Assembly (NCBI RefSeq): GCF_000026145.1
Contig: NC_009445.1
Location: 7,129,001 to 7,193,000 of the forward strand
DNA from: Bradyrhizobium sp. ORS 278
GTDB taxonomy: Bacteria > Pseudomonadota > Alphaproteobacteria > Rhizobiales > Xanthobacteraceae
Direction of reading: 5' to 3'
DNA: 64,000 nucleotides
The notes below the pieces were generated by a model. The model did no database searches and had not been told where the DNA came from. It saw only the letters and a program-made list of their open reading frames with translations. Below, one piece after another: positions 1 to 8,320 of this stretch. Position numbers and translations under genes: made by a program. Position 1 is the stretch's first letter. Every line of letters starts with the position of its first letter.

Positions 1-138
1 GAGGCCGACAACGATCTTGTCGGCAAAGTTCACCAGCATGAACAGAAACAAAAGGAAGGTGATCCTCCACGCGCCCTTCGGCGTGGACGCCGTGCTGGCG
101 CGGGCATTGCTCTTGAGCGTCGTTGGCGCGGCCATCAT
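1..138 (-). CDS. MFS transporter, N-terminal fragment (cut by window edge)
   Basis: The first 46 codons of a minus-strand gene are visible; the rest lies beyond position 1. Two consecutive ATG codons (138 and 135) follow a G-rich Shine-Dalgarno-like stretch (GGGGGTGG). A hydrophilic head of about 25 residues leads into the first membrane helix, which ends in NFADKIVVGL. An Asp-Lys pair shortly after helix 1 is typical of major facilitator transporters of the anion:cation symporter type. The substrate cannot be judged from this fragment. The family call is inference from a short motif. Confidence 0.6.
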   Translation of the reverse strand, partial: MMAAPTTLKSNARASTASTPKGAWRITFLLFLFMLVNFADKIVVGL

Positions 139-394
139 CCACCCCCGTTGTTTGTTTTGATCCGCCTCTGTGCTTCGGGCGTTTTGTCGATGCTACCCAC
201 GAAGCGCCGCTGCGCGCAACCCGATCGCGCACTAAGCCTCTGTTGCAACGCGAGAATTTCACTCTCGAGCTGCGCGAGGACCACCACGCAATCTCGCCGC
301 GAGAGGACGTGCGATCACATCATGCGCTCTGCGAAGAACGAGCGCGTGATGTTCGCGTTTGCCCTTGTTATGCTGTGATGCAACAACCCCGATC
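139..394. other. Divergent intergenic region
   Basis: This 256-base gap separates the divergent MFS gene and the ABC transporter operon and should hold both promoters. The only promoter-like element noted for the plus-strand operon is TATGCT at 369-374, with no convincing -35 hexamer in front of it. Short overlapping reading frames here have no recognisable protein features. Confidence 0.4.
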
Positions 395-1054
395 ATGCTC
401 GTGCTCAGCGTTCGTCATCTCACCAAATCCTACCGATCCGGCGGCGAGCCGATCAAAGTCCTCCGCGGCGTCGACCTCGACGTGGCCTCCGGCGAGCGCG
501 TGGCGCTGACCGGCGAATCCGGCTCGGGCAAGAGCACGCTGCTGCATCTCATTGCCGGGCTCGATGCGGCCGATGACGGCGACATCACGCTCGACGGAGC
601 GTCGGTCGGCGCGCTGGACGACGCCGGCCGCGCCGCAATCCGGCGCGAGCGGCTCGGGCTGGTGTTCCAGCAGTTCAATCTGGTGCCGAGCCTGTCGGTG
701 CAGGACAATCTCAGCTTCCAGGCGCGGCTGGCCGGGCGGCACGATCCGGTCTGGCACACCGAACTGGTGGAGCGGCTCGGCCTGAAACCGCTGCTCAAGC
801 GCTATCCCGAGCAGCTGTCCGGAGGCCAGCAGCAACGCGTCGCCATCGGCCGCGCGCTGGCGATCAAGCCTGCGCTGCTCCTCGCGGACGAGCCGACCGG
901 CAATCTCGACGAGGACACCGCCGACGAGGTGATGGCGCTGACGCGCGATCTCGTCGCGCGCACCGGCTGCGGCTTCCTGATGGTGACGCATAGCGCACGG
1001 CTCGCGGCGATGCTCGACCGCCACGTCCATCTGCATGCGGGCCGCGTCGCATGA
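395..1054 (+). CDS. ABC transporter ATP-binding protein (LolD/MacB/AttE type)
   Basis: A 219-residue nucleotide-binding subunit. Walker A is GESGSGKS at residues 40-47, the Q-loop follows in VFQQFNL, the signature LSGGQQQR is near residue 141, and Walker B runs LLLADEPTGNLDE. The TGNLD sequence after Walker B is characteristic of the subfamily that drives FtsX/MacB/LolC-type mechanotransmission permeases rather than ordinary importers. The ATG at 395 is preferred over an upstream in-frame TTG at 359 because the conserved fold begins immediately after it; the ribosome-binding site is poor. The stop overlaps the start of the next gene (ATGA), so the two are translationally coupled. The enzyme should sit on the inner face of the cytoplasmic membrane. 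Confidence 0.9.
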   Translation: MLVLSVRHLTKSYRSGGEPIKVLRGVDLDVASGERVALTGESGSGKSTLLHLIAGLDAADDGDITLDGASVGALDDAGRAAIRRERLGLVFQQFNLVPSLSVQDNLSFQARLAGRHDPVWHTELVERLGLKPLLKRYPEQLSGGQQQRVAIGRALAIKPALLLADEPTGNLDEDTADEVMALTRDLVARTGCGFLMVTHSARLAAMLDRHVHLHAGRVA

Positions 1055-3513
1055 GACGCGCGGTGTGGATCCTCGCCGTGCTGCTCAGCCACTGGCGGCG
1101 GCATCCGATGCAGCTCGCGACCTTGCTGATCGGCCTGATCTCGGCCACCGCGCTGTGGAGCGGCGTGCAGGCGCTGAACCAGCAGGCGCGCAGCTCCTAT
1201 GATCGCGCCGCGGCGATCTTCGGCGGCGCGCGCACGCCGATGCTGGTCGCCAAGGACGGCAAGATGCTGCCGCAAAGCGTGTTCGCCGCCTTGCGCCGCG
1301 CCGGCTGGCCGGTGTCGCCGGTCGTCGAGGGTCGCGTGCAGATCGATGGCCGCTCGATCCGGCTGCTCGGCATCGAGCCGTTCAGCATTCCCAAGGAGGT
1401 CGGCGATGCGCCGACGGTCGGCCGCAGCGAGCTCGAGGCGTTCCTGACGCCGCCGCACCGGACGCTGATCTCGCCGGAGACGCTGGCCGAAATCGGACTC
1501 AAGGACGGCGCGACGCCGCGACTCAGCAACGACGCGGTGCTGCCGCCGCTGATGGCGCAACAGCAGCTCGCGCCCGGCGTGCTCGTTGTCGACATCAGCG
1601 ACGCGCAACGGCTGCTCGACAAGCCCGGCCAGATCTCGCGGCTCTTGCTCGGCAAGACGACCGCGCAGCGCGCGCCGTTGCAGAGTTTTGCGGACGGCCG
1701 CCTGCAGCTGGTGCAGCCGGAGGCCGAGACCGATCTGGAGCGGCTGACCGACAGCTTCCATCTCAACCTCACCGCGTTCGGCCTGCTGTCCTTCGTCGTC
1801 GGCCTGTTCATCGTCAACTCCGCGATCGGCCTCGCCTTCGAGCAGCGGCTGCCGGTGCTGCGCACCTTGCGCGCCTGCGGCGTGTCGGCGCGTCAGCTCA
1901 ACGCCGTGCTGATCGGCGAGCTCATCGCGTTCGCCCTGGTCGCGGGCATCGTCGGCCTGGTCTGCGGCTATGTCATCGCAGCGACGCTGCTGCCGAACGT
2001 CGCCGCGTCCTTGCGTGGGCTCTACGGCGCGCAGGTGCCGGGCGAGCTGAGCCTGCGGCCGGAATGGTGGCTCGCGGGCCTTGTCATCAGCGTGGCCGGC
2101 GCGCTCGCGGCCGCCACCACCAGCCTGGTCAAATCGATGCGGCTGCCGATCCTCTCGACTGCGCAGCCTTACGCGTGGCAGGAGGCGCAGCGGCGCTGGC
2201 TGCGGCTGCAGAGCGCGGTCGCGCTCGCCTTCTTCGTCGCCGCCGGGCTGCTGCTGTGGCTCGGGCAGTCGCTGCTCGCCGGCTTCGGCGTGCTCGCGGC
2301 GATGATGCTCGGCGCCGCGCTGCTGCTGCCCGCGATTCTCGAATTCGTGCTGCGGCTCGGCGAGCACGGCGCGCGGGCGGCGCTGGCGCAATGGTTCTGG
2401 GCCGACAGCCGGCAGCAGATCTCGGGCCTGTCGCTGGCGCTGATGGCGCTGCTGCTGGCGCTCGCCGTCAATGTCGGCGTGGCGACGATGGTAGAGACGT
2501 TCAGCCGCACCTTCCTGGTCTGGCTCGATGGCCGGCTCGCCGCCGACATCTATATCAGTGCGGCCGATGAAGCGCAGGCGCGCGACATTCAGGGGTGGCT
2601 GCGCACGCGGCCCGAGGTGCAAGCGGTGTTGCCGGGCGGCCGCGCCGAAACGCAACTGTCGGGCGCGCCGATCGATGTGCTCGGCCTGCCCGATCACGAC
2701 ACGTATCGCGAGCACTGGCCGCTGCTACAGGCCGGCCCCGATGCGTGGAAGCAGCTGGTGCGAGGCGATGCCGGCTTCGTCAGCGAGCAGCTGGCCCGGC
2801 GGCTCAATCTCTCGCTCGGCGACGCCATCGACATCCCCGCACCGGCCGGCGACTGGCACATCACGGTGGCCGGCATCTACGCCGACTACGGCAATCCGAA
2901 GGGCCAGGTCACCGTGAACGTCGCCGCGCTGACGCGGCGTTTTCCGGCGACGCCGATCACGCGGATGGCGGTGCGCGCAGCGCCCGCCGACGTGCCCAGA
3001 CTGATCGCTGATCTCGGCGAGAAGTTCGGCCTCGACGGCCGCAACGTCGTCGACCAGGCCAACATCAAGCAGGAGTCCAAGCAGATCTTCAACCGCACCT
3101 TTGCGGTGACCGGCGCGCTCAACACCTTTACGCTCGGTGTCGCCGCGATCGCCCTGCTGACGAGTCTGCTGACCTTGGCGAACTCCCGCCTGCCGCAACT
3201 CGCACCTTTATGGGCGATCGGCCTCACGCGCCGCCGCCTTGCCGAGGTCGAACTGCTGAAGACGCTGTCGCTGGCCGGCCTCACCGCGCTGCTGGCGCTG
3301 CCGCTCGGGCTGGTCGTGGCTTGGTGCCTGATCGCGATCGTCAACGTCAAGGCGTTCGGCTGGCGGCTGCCGTTCGACGTGTTTCCGCTGCAGCTGATCC
3401 GGCTGTTGATCGTCACGCTCGCCGCCGCGCTGGTCGCCTCGCTGCTGCCCGTGCTCAGGCTGGCGCGGATGCAGCCGGCGCAGCTCGTGAGGACCTTCAC
3501 CATTGAGCGCTAG
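1051..3513 (+). CDS. FtsX/MacB-like ABC permease, duplicated domain (820 aa)
   Basis: The membrane subunit paired with the ATPase just upstream (4-base overlap). It is one long polypeptide containing two FtsX-like units: a first helix near residues 18-40, a soluble periplasmic part to about 235, three helices around 240-350, further helices around 385-475, a second periplasmic part, and a last group of three helices around 690-815. In AttEFGH-type and lipoprotein-type systems the two halves are often separate proteins; here they are fused, which is common for predicted permeases of this size. It probably moves or extracts a substrate at the outer face of the inner membrane. The substrate is unknown. 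The context with an AttH-like protein suggests a lipid- or carotenoid-like hydrophobic ligand, which is inference. Confidence 0.85.
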   Translation: MRRAVWILAVLLSHWRRHPMQLATLLIGLISATALWSGVQALNQQARSSYDRAAAIFGGARTPMLVAKDGKMLPQSVFAALRRAGWPVSPVVEGRVQIDGRSIRLLGIEPFSIPKEVGDAPTVGRSELEAFLTPPHRTLISPETLAEIGLKDGATPRLSNDAVLPPLMAQQQLAPGVLVVDISDAQRLLDKPGQISRLLLGKTTAQRAPLQSFADGRLQLVQPEAETDLERLTDSFHLNLTAFGLLSFVVGLFIVNSAIGLAFEQRLPVLRTLRACGVSARQLNAVLIGELIAFALVAGIVGLVCGYVIAATLLPNVAASLRGLYGAQVPGELSLRPEWWLAGLVISVAGALAAATTSLVKSMRLPILSTAQPYAWQEAQRRWLRLQSAVALAFFVAAGLLLWLGQSLLAGFGVLAAMMLGAALLLPAILEFVLRLGEHGARAALAQWFWADSRQQISGLSLALMALLLALAVNVGVATMVETFSRTFLVWLDGRLAADIYISAADEAQARDIQGWLRTRPEVQAVLPGGRAETQLSGAPIDVLGLPDHDTYREHWPLLQAGPDAWKQLVRGDAGFVSEQLARRLNLSLGDAIDIPAPAGDWHITVAGIYADYGNPKGQVTVNVAALTRRFPATPITRMAVRAAPADVPRLIADLGEKFGLDGRNVVDQANIKQESKQIFNRTFAVTGALNTFTLGVAAIALLTSLLTLANSRLPQLAPLWAIGLTRRRLAEVELLKTLSLAGLTALLALPLGLVVAWCLIAIVNVKAFGWRLPFDVFPLQLIRLLIVTLAAALVASLLPVLRLARMQPAQLVRTFTIER

Positions 3514-4585
3514 AGCCACATTCACCCGACGCGGGCTGATCGGCTTGCTGGGCCTGCTGGCGCTGCCGCGGCTCGCCCGGGCGCAGGGCTTTGCGGGTCT
3601 TGCCGACAGCGGCGACGGCTTCACGCCGGTGACGCCTGGCAAGACCTTCAGCTTCCCGGCCGACCACGGCCCGCATGACGATTTCCGCATCGAGTGGTGG
3701 TACATCACCGCCAATCTAAGCGACGCCAGTGGCAAGGCCTACGGCCTGCAATGGACGCTGTTCCGCTCGGCAGCCCGGCCCGGGCCACAGGCCGAGGGCT
3801 TCGACAATCAGCAGCTGTGGATGGCCCATGCGGCGGTGACGCGCGCCGACAGTCATCGCTCCACCGAGAAATACGCGCGCGGCGGCATCGGCCAGGCTGG
3901 CGTCGAGGCCAAGCCGTTCCAGGCCTGGATCGACGATTGGCAGCTGCGCGGCACCGACGCGACCGACGATCAATCGCTGGCGCCGCTCGACATGAGCGCG
4001 AGCGCATCGGACTTCTCCTACGCGCTGCACCTGGAGGCGGATCATCCGGTGGTGCTGCAGGGCATCGGCGGCTACAGCCGCAAATCCGAGCGCGGCCAGG
4101 CGTCGTACTACTACAGCCAGCCGTTCTACCGCGCCCGCGGCCGCATCAGCTTCGACGGCACGCCGGTCGAGGTCACCGGCCAGGCGTGGCTCGACCGCGA
4201 ATGGAGCAGCCAGCCGCTGGCCTCCGACCAGAGCGGCTGGGACTGGTTCGCGCTGCATTTCTCGGGCGGCGAGAAGCTGATGCTCTACCGGATGCGGCAG
4301 GGCAATGGGGACTACACGTCCGGTACCTGGATCACGGCCGACGGCGCGTCACGCCCGCTCGGCCCCGACGGCATCGCGATGCGGCCGACCGAGACGGTTG
4401 CGATCGGCGAGCGCAAGCTGCCGATCGGCTGGCACGTCGCGATCGCTTCCCTCGGCATCGCCATCGATACCGCGCCGCTCAATCCGAAGGCCTGGATGGG
4501 CACCCGCGTGCCGTATTGGGAGGGGCCGATCAGCTTCAAGGGCAGCCACACCGGGGTGGGCTATCTCGAGCTGACGGGGTATTAA
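3503..4585 (+). CDS. AttH-like / CrtC-fold secreted protein (lipocalin-like, 360 aa)
   Basis: The start is a TTG at 3503 that overlaps the permease stop by 11 bases, with GAGG just upstream. The N-terminus carries TRRGLIGLLGL and ends in an Ala-Arg-Ala type cleavage site, so it resembles a Tat signal peptide and export is likely. The mature part has the IEWWYIT motif early and LDREWSSQ mid-protein, which mark the AttH / carotenoid 1,2-hydratase (CrtC) superfamily of two lipocalin-like barrels. In AttEFGH loci this protein is encoded with an ABC transporter, as here. Either hydratase activity or simple hydrophobic ligand binding is possible; no carotenoid genes lie in the window, so ligand binding in partnership with the transporter is favoured. 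Confidence 0.8.
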   Translation: MSARATFTRRGLIGLLGLLALPRLARAQGFAGLADSGDGFTPVTPGKTFSFPADHGPHDDFRIEWWYITANLSDASGKAYGLQWTLFRSAARPGPQAEGFDNQQLWMAHAAVTRADSHRSTEKYARGGIGQAGVEAKPFQAWIDDWQLRGTDATDDQSLAPLDMSASASDFSYALHLEADHPVVLQGIGGYSRKSERGQASYYYSQPFYRARGRISFDGTPVEVTGQAWLDREWSSQPLASDQSGWDWFALHFSGGEKLMLYRMRQGNGDYTSGTWITADGASRPLGPDGIAMRPTETVAIGERKLPIGWHVAIASLGIAIDTAPLNPKAWMGTRVPYWEGPISFKGSHTGVGYLELTGY

Positions 4586-4611
4586 AACGTATCGATCAAG
4601 GGGGGACCGCA

Positions 4612-5004
4612 ATGTATCACTTCACGGCCATCGTGACCGTTCTCGCGCTGCTGCTCTACTTCTACATGTCGATCCTGGTGGGGAAGGCGCGCGTGCAATA
4701 CGGCGTGAAGGCGCCGGCGACCACCGGCAATCCGGATTTCGAGCGCGTCTTCCGCGTGCATATGAATACGCTGGAATGGCTGCCGATCTTCTTGCCGGCG
4801 CTGTGGCTGTTCGCGATCTATGTCAGCGACGCGATCGCGGCGTTGCTCGGGCTGGTATGGATCGCCGGCCGCGCGATGTACATGGTCGCCTACGCCAAGG
4901 CCGCAGAGAAACGCAGCGCCGGCTTCGGCGTTCAGGCACTCGCCGCCATGGCGCTGCTGGTGGGCGCACTGATCGCGATCCTCTGGCGGCTCTTGCACGG
5001 CTGA
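4612..5004 (+). CDS. MAPEG-family membrane protein
   Basis: A 130-residue protein with about four membrane helices, the size and layout of the MAPEG family (membrane-associated proteins in eicosanoid and glutathione metabolism). Key segments are the early VGKARVQYGVKAP loop, the FxRxHMNTLEWLP segment (Arg-x-His-x-Asn typical of the family) and GRAMYMVAYAK. A strong purine-rich ribosome-binding site (AAGGGGGGA) precedes the ATG at 4612. It lies 26 bases after the attH-like gene and may be in the same transcript. Bacterial members are glutathione-dependent peroxidases/transferases or of unknown function; no activity can be assigned from sequence alone. Confidence 0.85.
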   Translation: MYHFTAIVTVLALLLYFYMSILVGKARVQYGVKAPATTGNPDFERVFRVHMNTLEWLPIFLPALWLFAIYVSDAIAALLGLVWIAGRAMYMVAYAKAAEKRSAGFGVQALAAMALLVGALIAILWRLLHG

Positions 5005-5020
5005 CCACCACATCCTCCAC

Positions 5021-5144
5021 CGTCGTCCCGGGCTTGACCCGGGACCCATAACCACCGGCGGATGTTGTTAGCACGACGGCCCAACCTTGAACCTGCCCCA
5101 AGATAGATCACGCGGTATGGGTCCCGGCTCAAGGCCGGGACGAC
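5021..5144. repeat. Pair of GTCCCGGG-type palindromic repeats in opposite orientation
   Basis: Two short palindromes sharing the CGTCGTCCCGGG / GGGACCCATA theme occur at 5021-5050 and, inverted, at 5117-5144. Related copies are seen at 24595-24623 and 41791-41940. They sit between convergent genes and could form hairpins that protect or terminate transcripts. They are typical dispersed extragenic palindromes of this bacterial group. Confidence 0.75.
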
Positions 5145-5172
5145 ACCTCTTGTGTGGCGCGAGAGCGCGCGA

Positions 5173-6360
5173 TCACTTCGTCAGCGGGCAGCCGCTGTCC
5201 TTGGGTGTGAAGAACGCCTTGTCGCCGGACACCGTGGCGAGCTGCTTGTAATAGTCCCACGGTTTCTTCGATTCCGACGGCTTCTTGACCTCGAACAGAT
5301 ACATGTCGTGGACCATGCGGCCGTTGGCGAGCACCTTGCCCTGCGCGAAGGCGTCGTCGACCGGCAGCTCCTTCAGCTTGGCCGCGACAGCGTCGGAGTC
5401 CTTGGTGCCGGCCGCCTTGACGGCCTTGAGGTAGGACAGCGTCGCCGAATAGGTGCCCGCATGGATCATGCTCGGCATGCGGCCGGTGCGCTTCATGAAG
5501 CGCTCGCTGAAGGCACGGGCCTTGTCGTCGTGATCCCAGTAGAAGCCCTCCGTGAGCACCAGGCCCTGCGCGGCCTCCAGCCCGAGGCCGTGCACCTCCG
5601 ACAGCGTCATCAGCAGGCCGGCGAGCTTCTGGCCGCCCTTGACGATGCCGAACTCGGCCGCCTGCTTGATCGAGTTGGTGGTGTCGAGCCCGGCATTGGC
5701 GAGGCCGATGATCTTGGCCTTGGAGCTCTGCGCCTGCAGCAGGAAGGAGGAGAAGTCCGACGAGTTCAGCGGGATGCGCACCGAGCCGAGCACCTTGCCG
5801 CCCTTCGACGTCACGATGTCGCTGGTGTCCTTCTCCAGCGCGTAGCCAAAGGCGTAGTCCGCGGTCATGAAGAACCAGCTGTCGCCGCCGGATTCGACCA
5901 GCGCGCCGCCGGTGCCGACCGCGAGCGCGCGGGTGTCATAGGCCCAATGGAAGCCGTAGGGCGTGCAGGCATCGCCCGTGATCCGCGAGGTCGCAGCTCC
6001 CACCACGATGTCGATCTTCTTCTTCTCCTTCGACAGCTCCTGGATCGCCAGCGCCACCGAGGACGTCGTCAATTCGGTGATCATGTCGACACCCTCGGTG
6101 TCGTACCAGCGCCGGGCGATGGTGGAGGCCAGATCCGGCTTGTTCTGGTGGTCGGCGGTGACGAGCTCGACCTTCTGCCCCAGCACCTCGCCGCCGAAAT
6201 CCTCGATCGCCATCTTGGCGGCCTCGACGGAATATTTACCGCCGTAGTCGGCATAGACGCCCGACTGGTCGTTGAGGATGCCGATCTTGACCTGTGCCGA
6301 TGCCGGCGCGGCCACCATCAGCGCACCAACCGCAGCAAAAGCCAGCAAGCCCAATTTCAT
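5173..6360 (-). CDS. ABC transporter substrate-binding protein, branched-chain amino acid type (LivK-like)
   Basis: A 395-residue periplasmic binding protein of the Leu/Ile/Val receptor family. A classical signal peptide (Lys, hydrophobic core, APASAQ cleavage region) covers about residues 1-22, followed by VKIGILNDQSGVYADYGG, the standard first strand and ligand loop of this fold. Length fits the family. No permease or ATPase genes flank it, so it must use a transporter encoded elsewhere or be an orphan receptor. Such receptors in these bacteria bind aromatic acids, amides or amino acids; the neighbouring divergent acyl-CoA synthetase hints at a carboxylic acid ligand (inference). Confidence 0.88.
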   Translation of the reverse strand: MKLGLLAFAAVGALMVAAPASAQVKIGILNDQSGVYADYGGKYSVEAAKMAIEDFGGEVLGQKVELVTADHQNKPDLASTIARRWYDTEGVDMITELTTSSVALAIQELSKEKKKIDIVVGAATSRITGDACTPYGFHWAYDTRALAVGTGGALVESGGDSWFFMTADYAFGYALEKDTSDIVTSKGGKVLGSVRIPLNSSDFSSFLLQAQSSKAKIIGLANAGLDTTNSIKQAAEFGIVKGGQKLAGLLMTLSEVHGLGLEAAQGLVLTEGFYWDHDDKARAFSERFMKRTGRMPSMIHAGTYSATLSYLKAVKAAGTKDSDAVAAKLKELPVDDAFAQGKVLANGRMVHDMYLFEVKKPSESKKPWDYYKQLATVSGDKAFFTPKDSGCPLTK

Positions 6361-6673
6361 ATGGTCTCTCCCGAGTTTCTTCGTTGTGGCGTCATTCGTT
6401 GTGGAATGCCCTGTTCATGTTATGCCAGAATCCCGACCGCGCCCATCCCTTCCCGCCCTAGCCAAAGGACGGAGGGGCGTGTTGAGGGTGGTGGGTTCCT
6501 CCGCTACAGTCCTGCTCAAGCAACAACGAGCCCGTCCCGACGGGATGGCGCGCGCGGACGGAAACAGCCTGCAGTCGTGACGCGAGCCATCGCCCGCGCC
6601 CCGTCATCGTGCTCCCTCCTGCGCTCGCGCCGCCCTGCGGAATATGCGGCAATCGCTGCCCGAGGGAGGACAC
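6361..6673. other. Divergent intergenic region
   Basis: A 313-base spacer between the binding-protein gene and the acyl-CoA synthetase. A 10-base direct repeat TTCGTTGTGG lies at 6380-6389 and 6395-6404, 15 bases apart and about 20 bases from the binding-protein start, and could be a regulator site. No other clear signal was seen. Confidence 0.35.
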
Positions 6674-8224
6674 ATGTACACCGGCAAGCACGCAAGGCTG
6701 CGCCCGCTGCAGCCCGCCTTCATCATGGCCTCCACCGGCGAAGCGGTGAACTATCGCGAGCTGGAGGCGCGCTCGAACCGCCTAGCGCATCTCTTTCGCA
6801 AGCGTGGCCTGAAGCGGCTGGACCATTATTCGATCTTCATGGAGAACAACAGCCGCTATCTCGAAGCCTGCGGCGCCGGCGAGCGCTCCGGCCTGTATTT
6901 CACCTGCGTGAACTCGTACCTCACGCCGGGCGAGCTCGCCTACATCCTCAATAACAGCCAGTCCCGGCTCCTGATCACCTCGGTCGCGAAGCTCGACGTC
7001 GCGCGCGAGGCGCTCAAGGAGGCGCCCGGCATCGAGCTGTGCATGGTCGCCGACGGTCCGGGAGAGGGCGATCGCATCGTCGGCCTGCAGGAGGCGATCG
7101 CCGGCCTCCCGGCGACGCCGATCGCCGACGAATGCATCGGCACGGCGATGCTGTACTCCTCCGGCACAACCGGCCGGCCCAAGGGCATCCTGCGGCCGCT
7201 GCCGGAGCAGCCGCCGGTGCAGCAGTTGCCGATCTTCGACTTCCTCGAGAAGCTGTGGCGCTACCGCGAGGGCATGATCTATCTGTCGCCGGCGCCGCTG
7301 TATCACTCCGCGCCACAAGCCGCCGTCAATCTCACGATCCGCGCTGGCGGCACCGCCATCATCATGGAGAATTTCGATCCGGAGCGCTACCTGCAGCTCG
7401 TCGAGCAATGGGGCATCACCCATACCCAGCTGGTGCCGACGATGTTCTCGCGCATGCTGAAGCTGCCGGAGGAGATCCGCACCCGCTACGATCTGTCCTC
7501 GCTGGAGATCGCGATCCATGCCGCGGCGCCCTGCCCCGCGCAGGTCAAGGAGGACATGATCCGCTGGTGGGGGCCGATCATCCACGAATATTACGGCGCC
7601 ACCGAAGGCCTCGGCTTCACCGCCTGCGACAGCGAGCAATGGCTCGCGCATCGCGGCACCGTCGGCAAGGTGCTGTTCGGCGACCTGCACATCCTCGACG
7701 AACACATGCAGCCTTGCCCGGCCGGCACCGCCGGCACGGTGTGGTTCAAGACCGGTTCGCCGTTCGAGTATTTCAACGACCCCGAGCGCACCCGGGAGGC
7801 GCGCTCGGCCGACGGCACGATGAGCACGGTCGGCGATGTCGGCTATGTCGATGCCGACGGCTATCTGTATCTCACCGACCGCGCCACCTTCATGATCATC
7901 TCGGGCGGCGTGAACATCTATCCGCAGGAATGCGAGAACCTGCTGATCACGCATCCGAAGGTCGCCGACGCCGCGGTGTTCGGCGTGCCCAATACCGATC
8001 TCGGCGAGGAGGTGAAGGCGGTGATCCAGCCGATGTCCGGCATCGTGCCCAGTCCTGCGCTCGAGGAGGAGCTGATCGCGTTCTGCCGGCAGTCGCTGTC
8101 GCGCCAGAAGGTGCCGCGCTCGATCGACTTCGAGACGGAGCTGCCGCGGCTGCCGACCGGCAAGCTCTACAAGCGTCTGCTGCGCGACCGCTATTGGGGC
8201 AACAAGACCTCGCGGATCGTGTAG
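6674..8224 (+). CDS. AMP-forming acyl-CoA synthetase / acid-CoA ligase
   Basis: A 516-residue member of the adenylate-forming enzyme superfamily, which activates a carboxylic acid with ATP and joins it to CoA. The P-loop-like A3 motif SSGTTGRPKG, the A5-type YYGATEG and the hinge region DRATFMIISGGVNIYPQE are intact, and the C-terminal lysine region LPRLPTGKLYKR is present, so it should be active. The ATG at 6674 is chosen over an upstream in-frame ATG (6644) because GGGAGGA lies at the right distance before it and family alignment starts there. Acid specificity cannot be read from the sequence. Divergent from the binding protein gene, it may act on the acid that protein delivers (inference). 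Confidence 0.9.
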   Translation: MYTGKHARLRPLQPAFIMASTGEAVNYRELEARSNRLAHLFRKRGLKRLDHYSIFMENNSRYLEACGAGERSGLYFTCVNSYLTPGELAYILNNSQSRLLITSVAKLDVAREALKEAPGIELCMVADGPGEGDRIVGLQEAIAGLPATPIADECIGTAMLYSSGTTGRPKGILRPLPEQPPVQQLPIFDFLEKLWRYREGMIYLSPAPLYHSAPQAAVNLTIRAGGTAIIMENFDPERYLQLVEQWGITHTQLVPTMFSRMLKLPEEIRTRYDLSSLEIAIHAAAPCPAQVKEDMIRWWGPIIHEYYGATEGLGFTACDSEQWLAHRGTVGKVLFGDLHILDEHMQPCPAGTAGTVWFKTGSPFEYFNDPERTREARSADGTMSTVGDVGYVDADGYLYLTDRATFMIISGGVNIYPQECENLLITHPKVADAAVFGVPNTDLGEEVKAVIQPMSGIVPSPALEEELIAFCRQSLSRQKVPRSIDFETELPRLPTGKLYKRLLRDRYWGNKTSRIV

Positions 8225-8240
8225 GACGCCTGACCGGAGG

Positions 8241-8281
8241 TTGATCCTGGTCAAGCGGGCGCGGCGCGACGTCGCTATGCT
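8241..8281 (+). promoter_or_regulatory. FixK/FNR-type box with matching -10 element
   Basis: TTGATCCTGGTCAA at 8241-8254 is a perfect TTGA-N6-TCAA dyad, the site bound by FixK/FNR-family activators. A TATGCT hexamer at 8276-8281 puts the dyad centre about 40 bases before the expected transcript start (about 8288), the classical class II activator geometry. The next gene begins at 8321. The match is seen directly; control by FixK2 under low oxygen is inference. Confidence 0.7.
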
Positions 8282-8320
8282 TCGCCGATTGCGACCGCAG
8301 CGATTTCGCGAGACGACGAC

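Noticed and set aside
123..509. Small plus-strand frames ahead of the ABC ATPase gene
   Set aside because: They overlap promoter DNA and the ATPase gene and show no protein-like features.
802..2715. Long minus-strand open frame (637 codons) under the ABC permease
   Set aside because: It is antisense to a clearly conserved permease, is Arg/Gln/His-rich without any motif, and is the usual consequence of high GC content.
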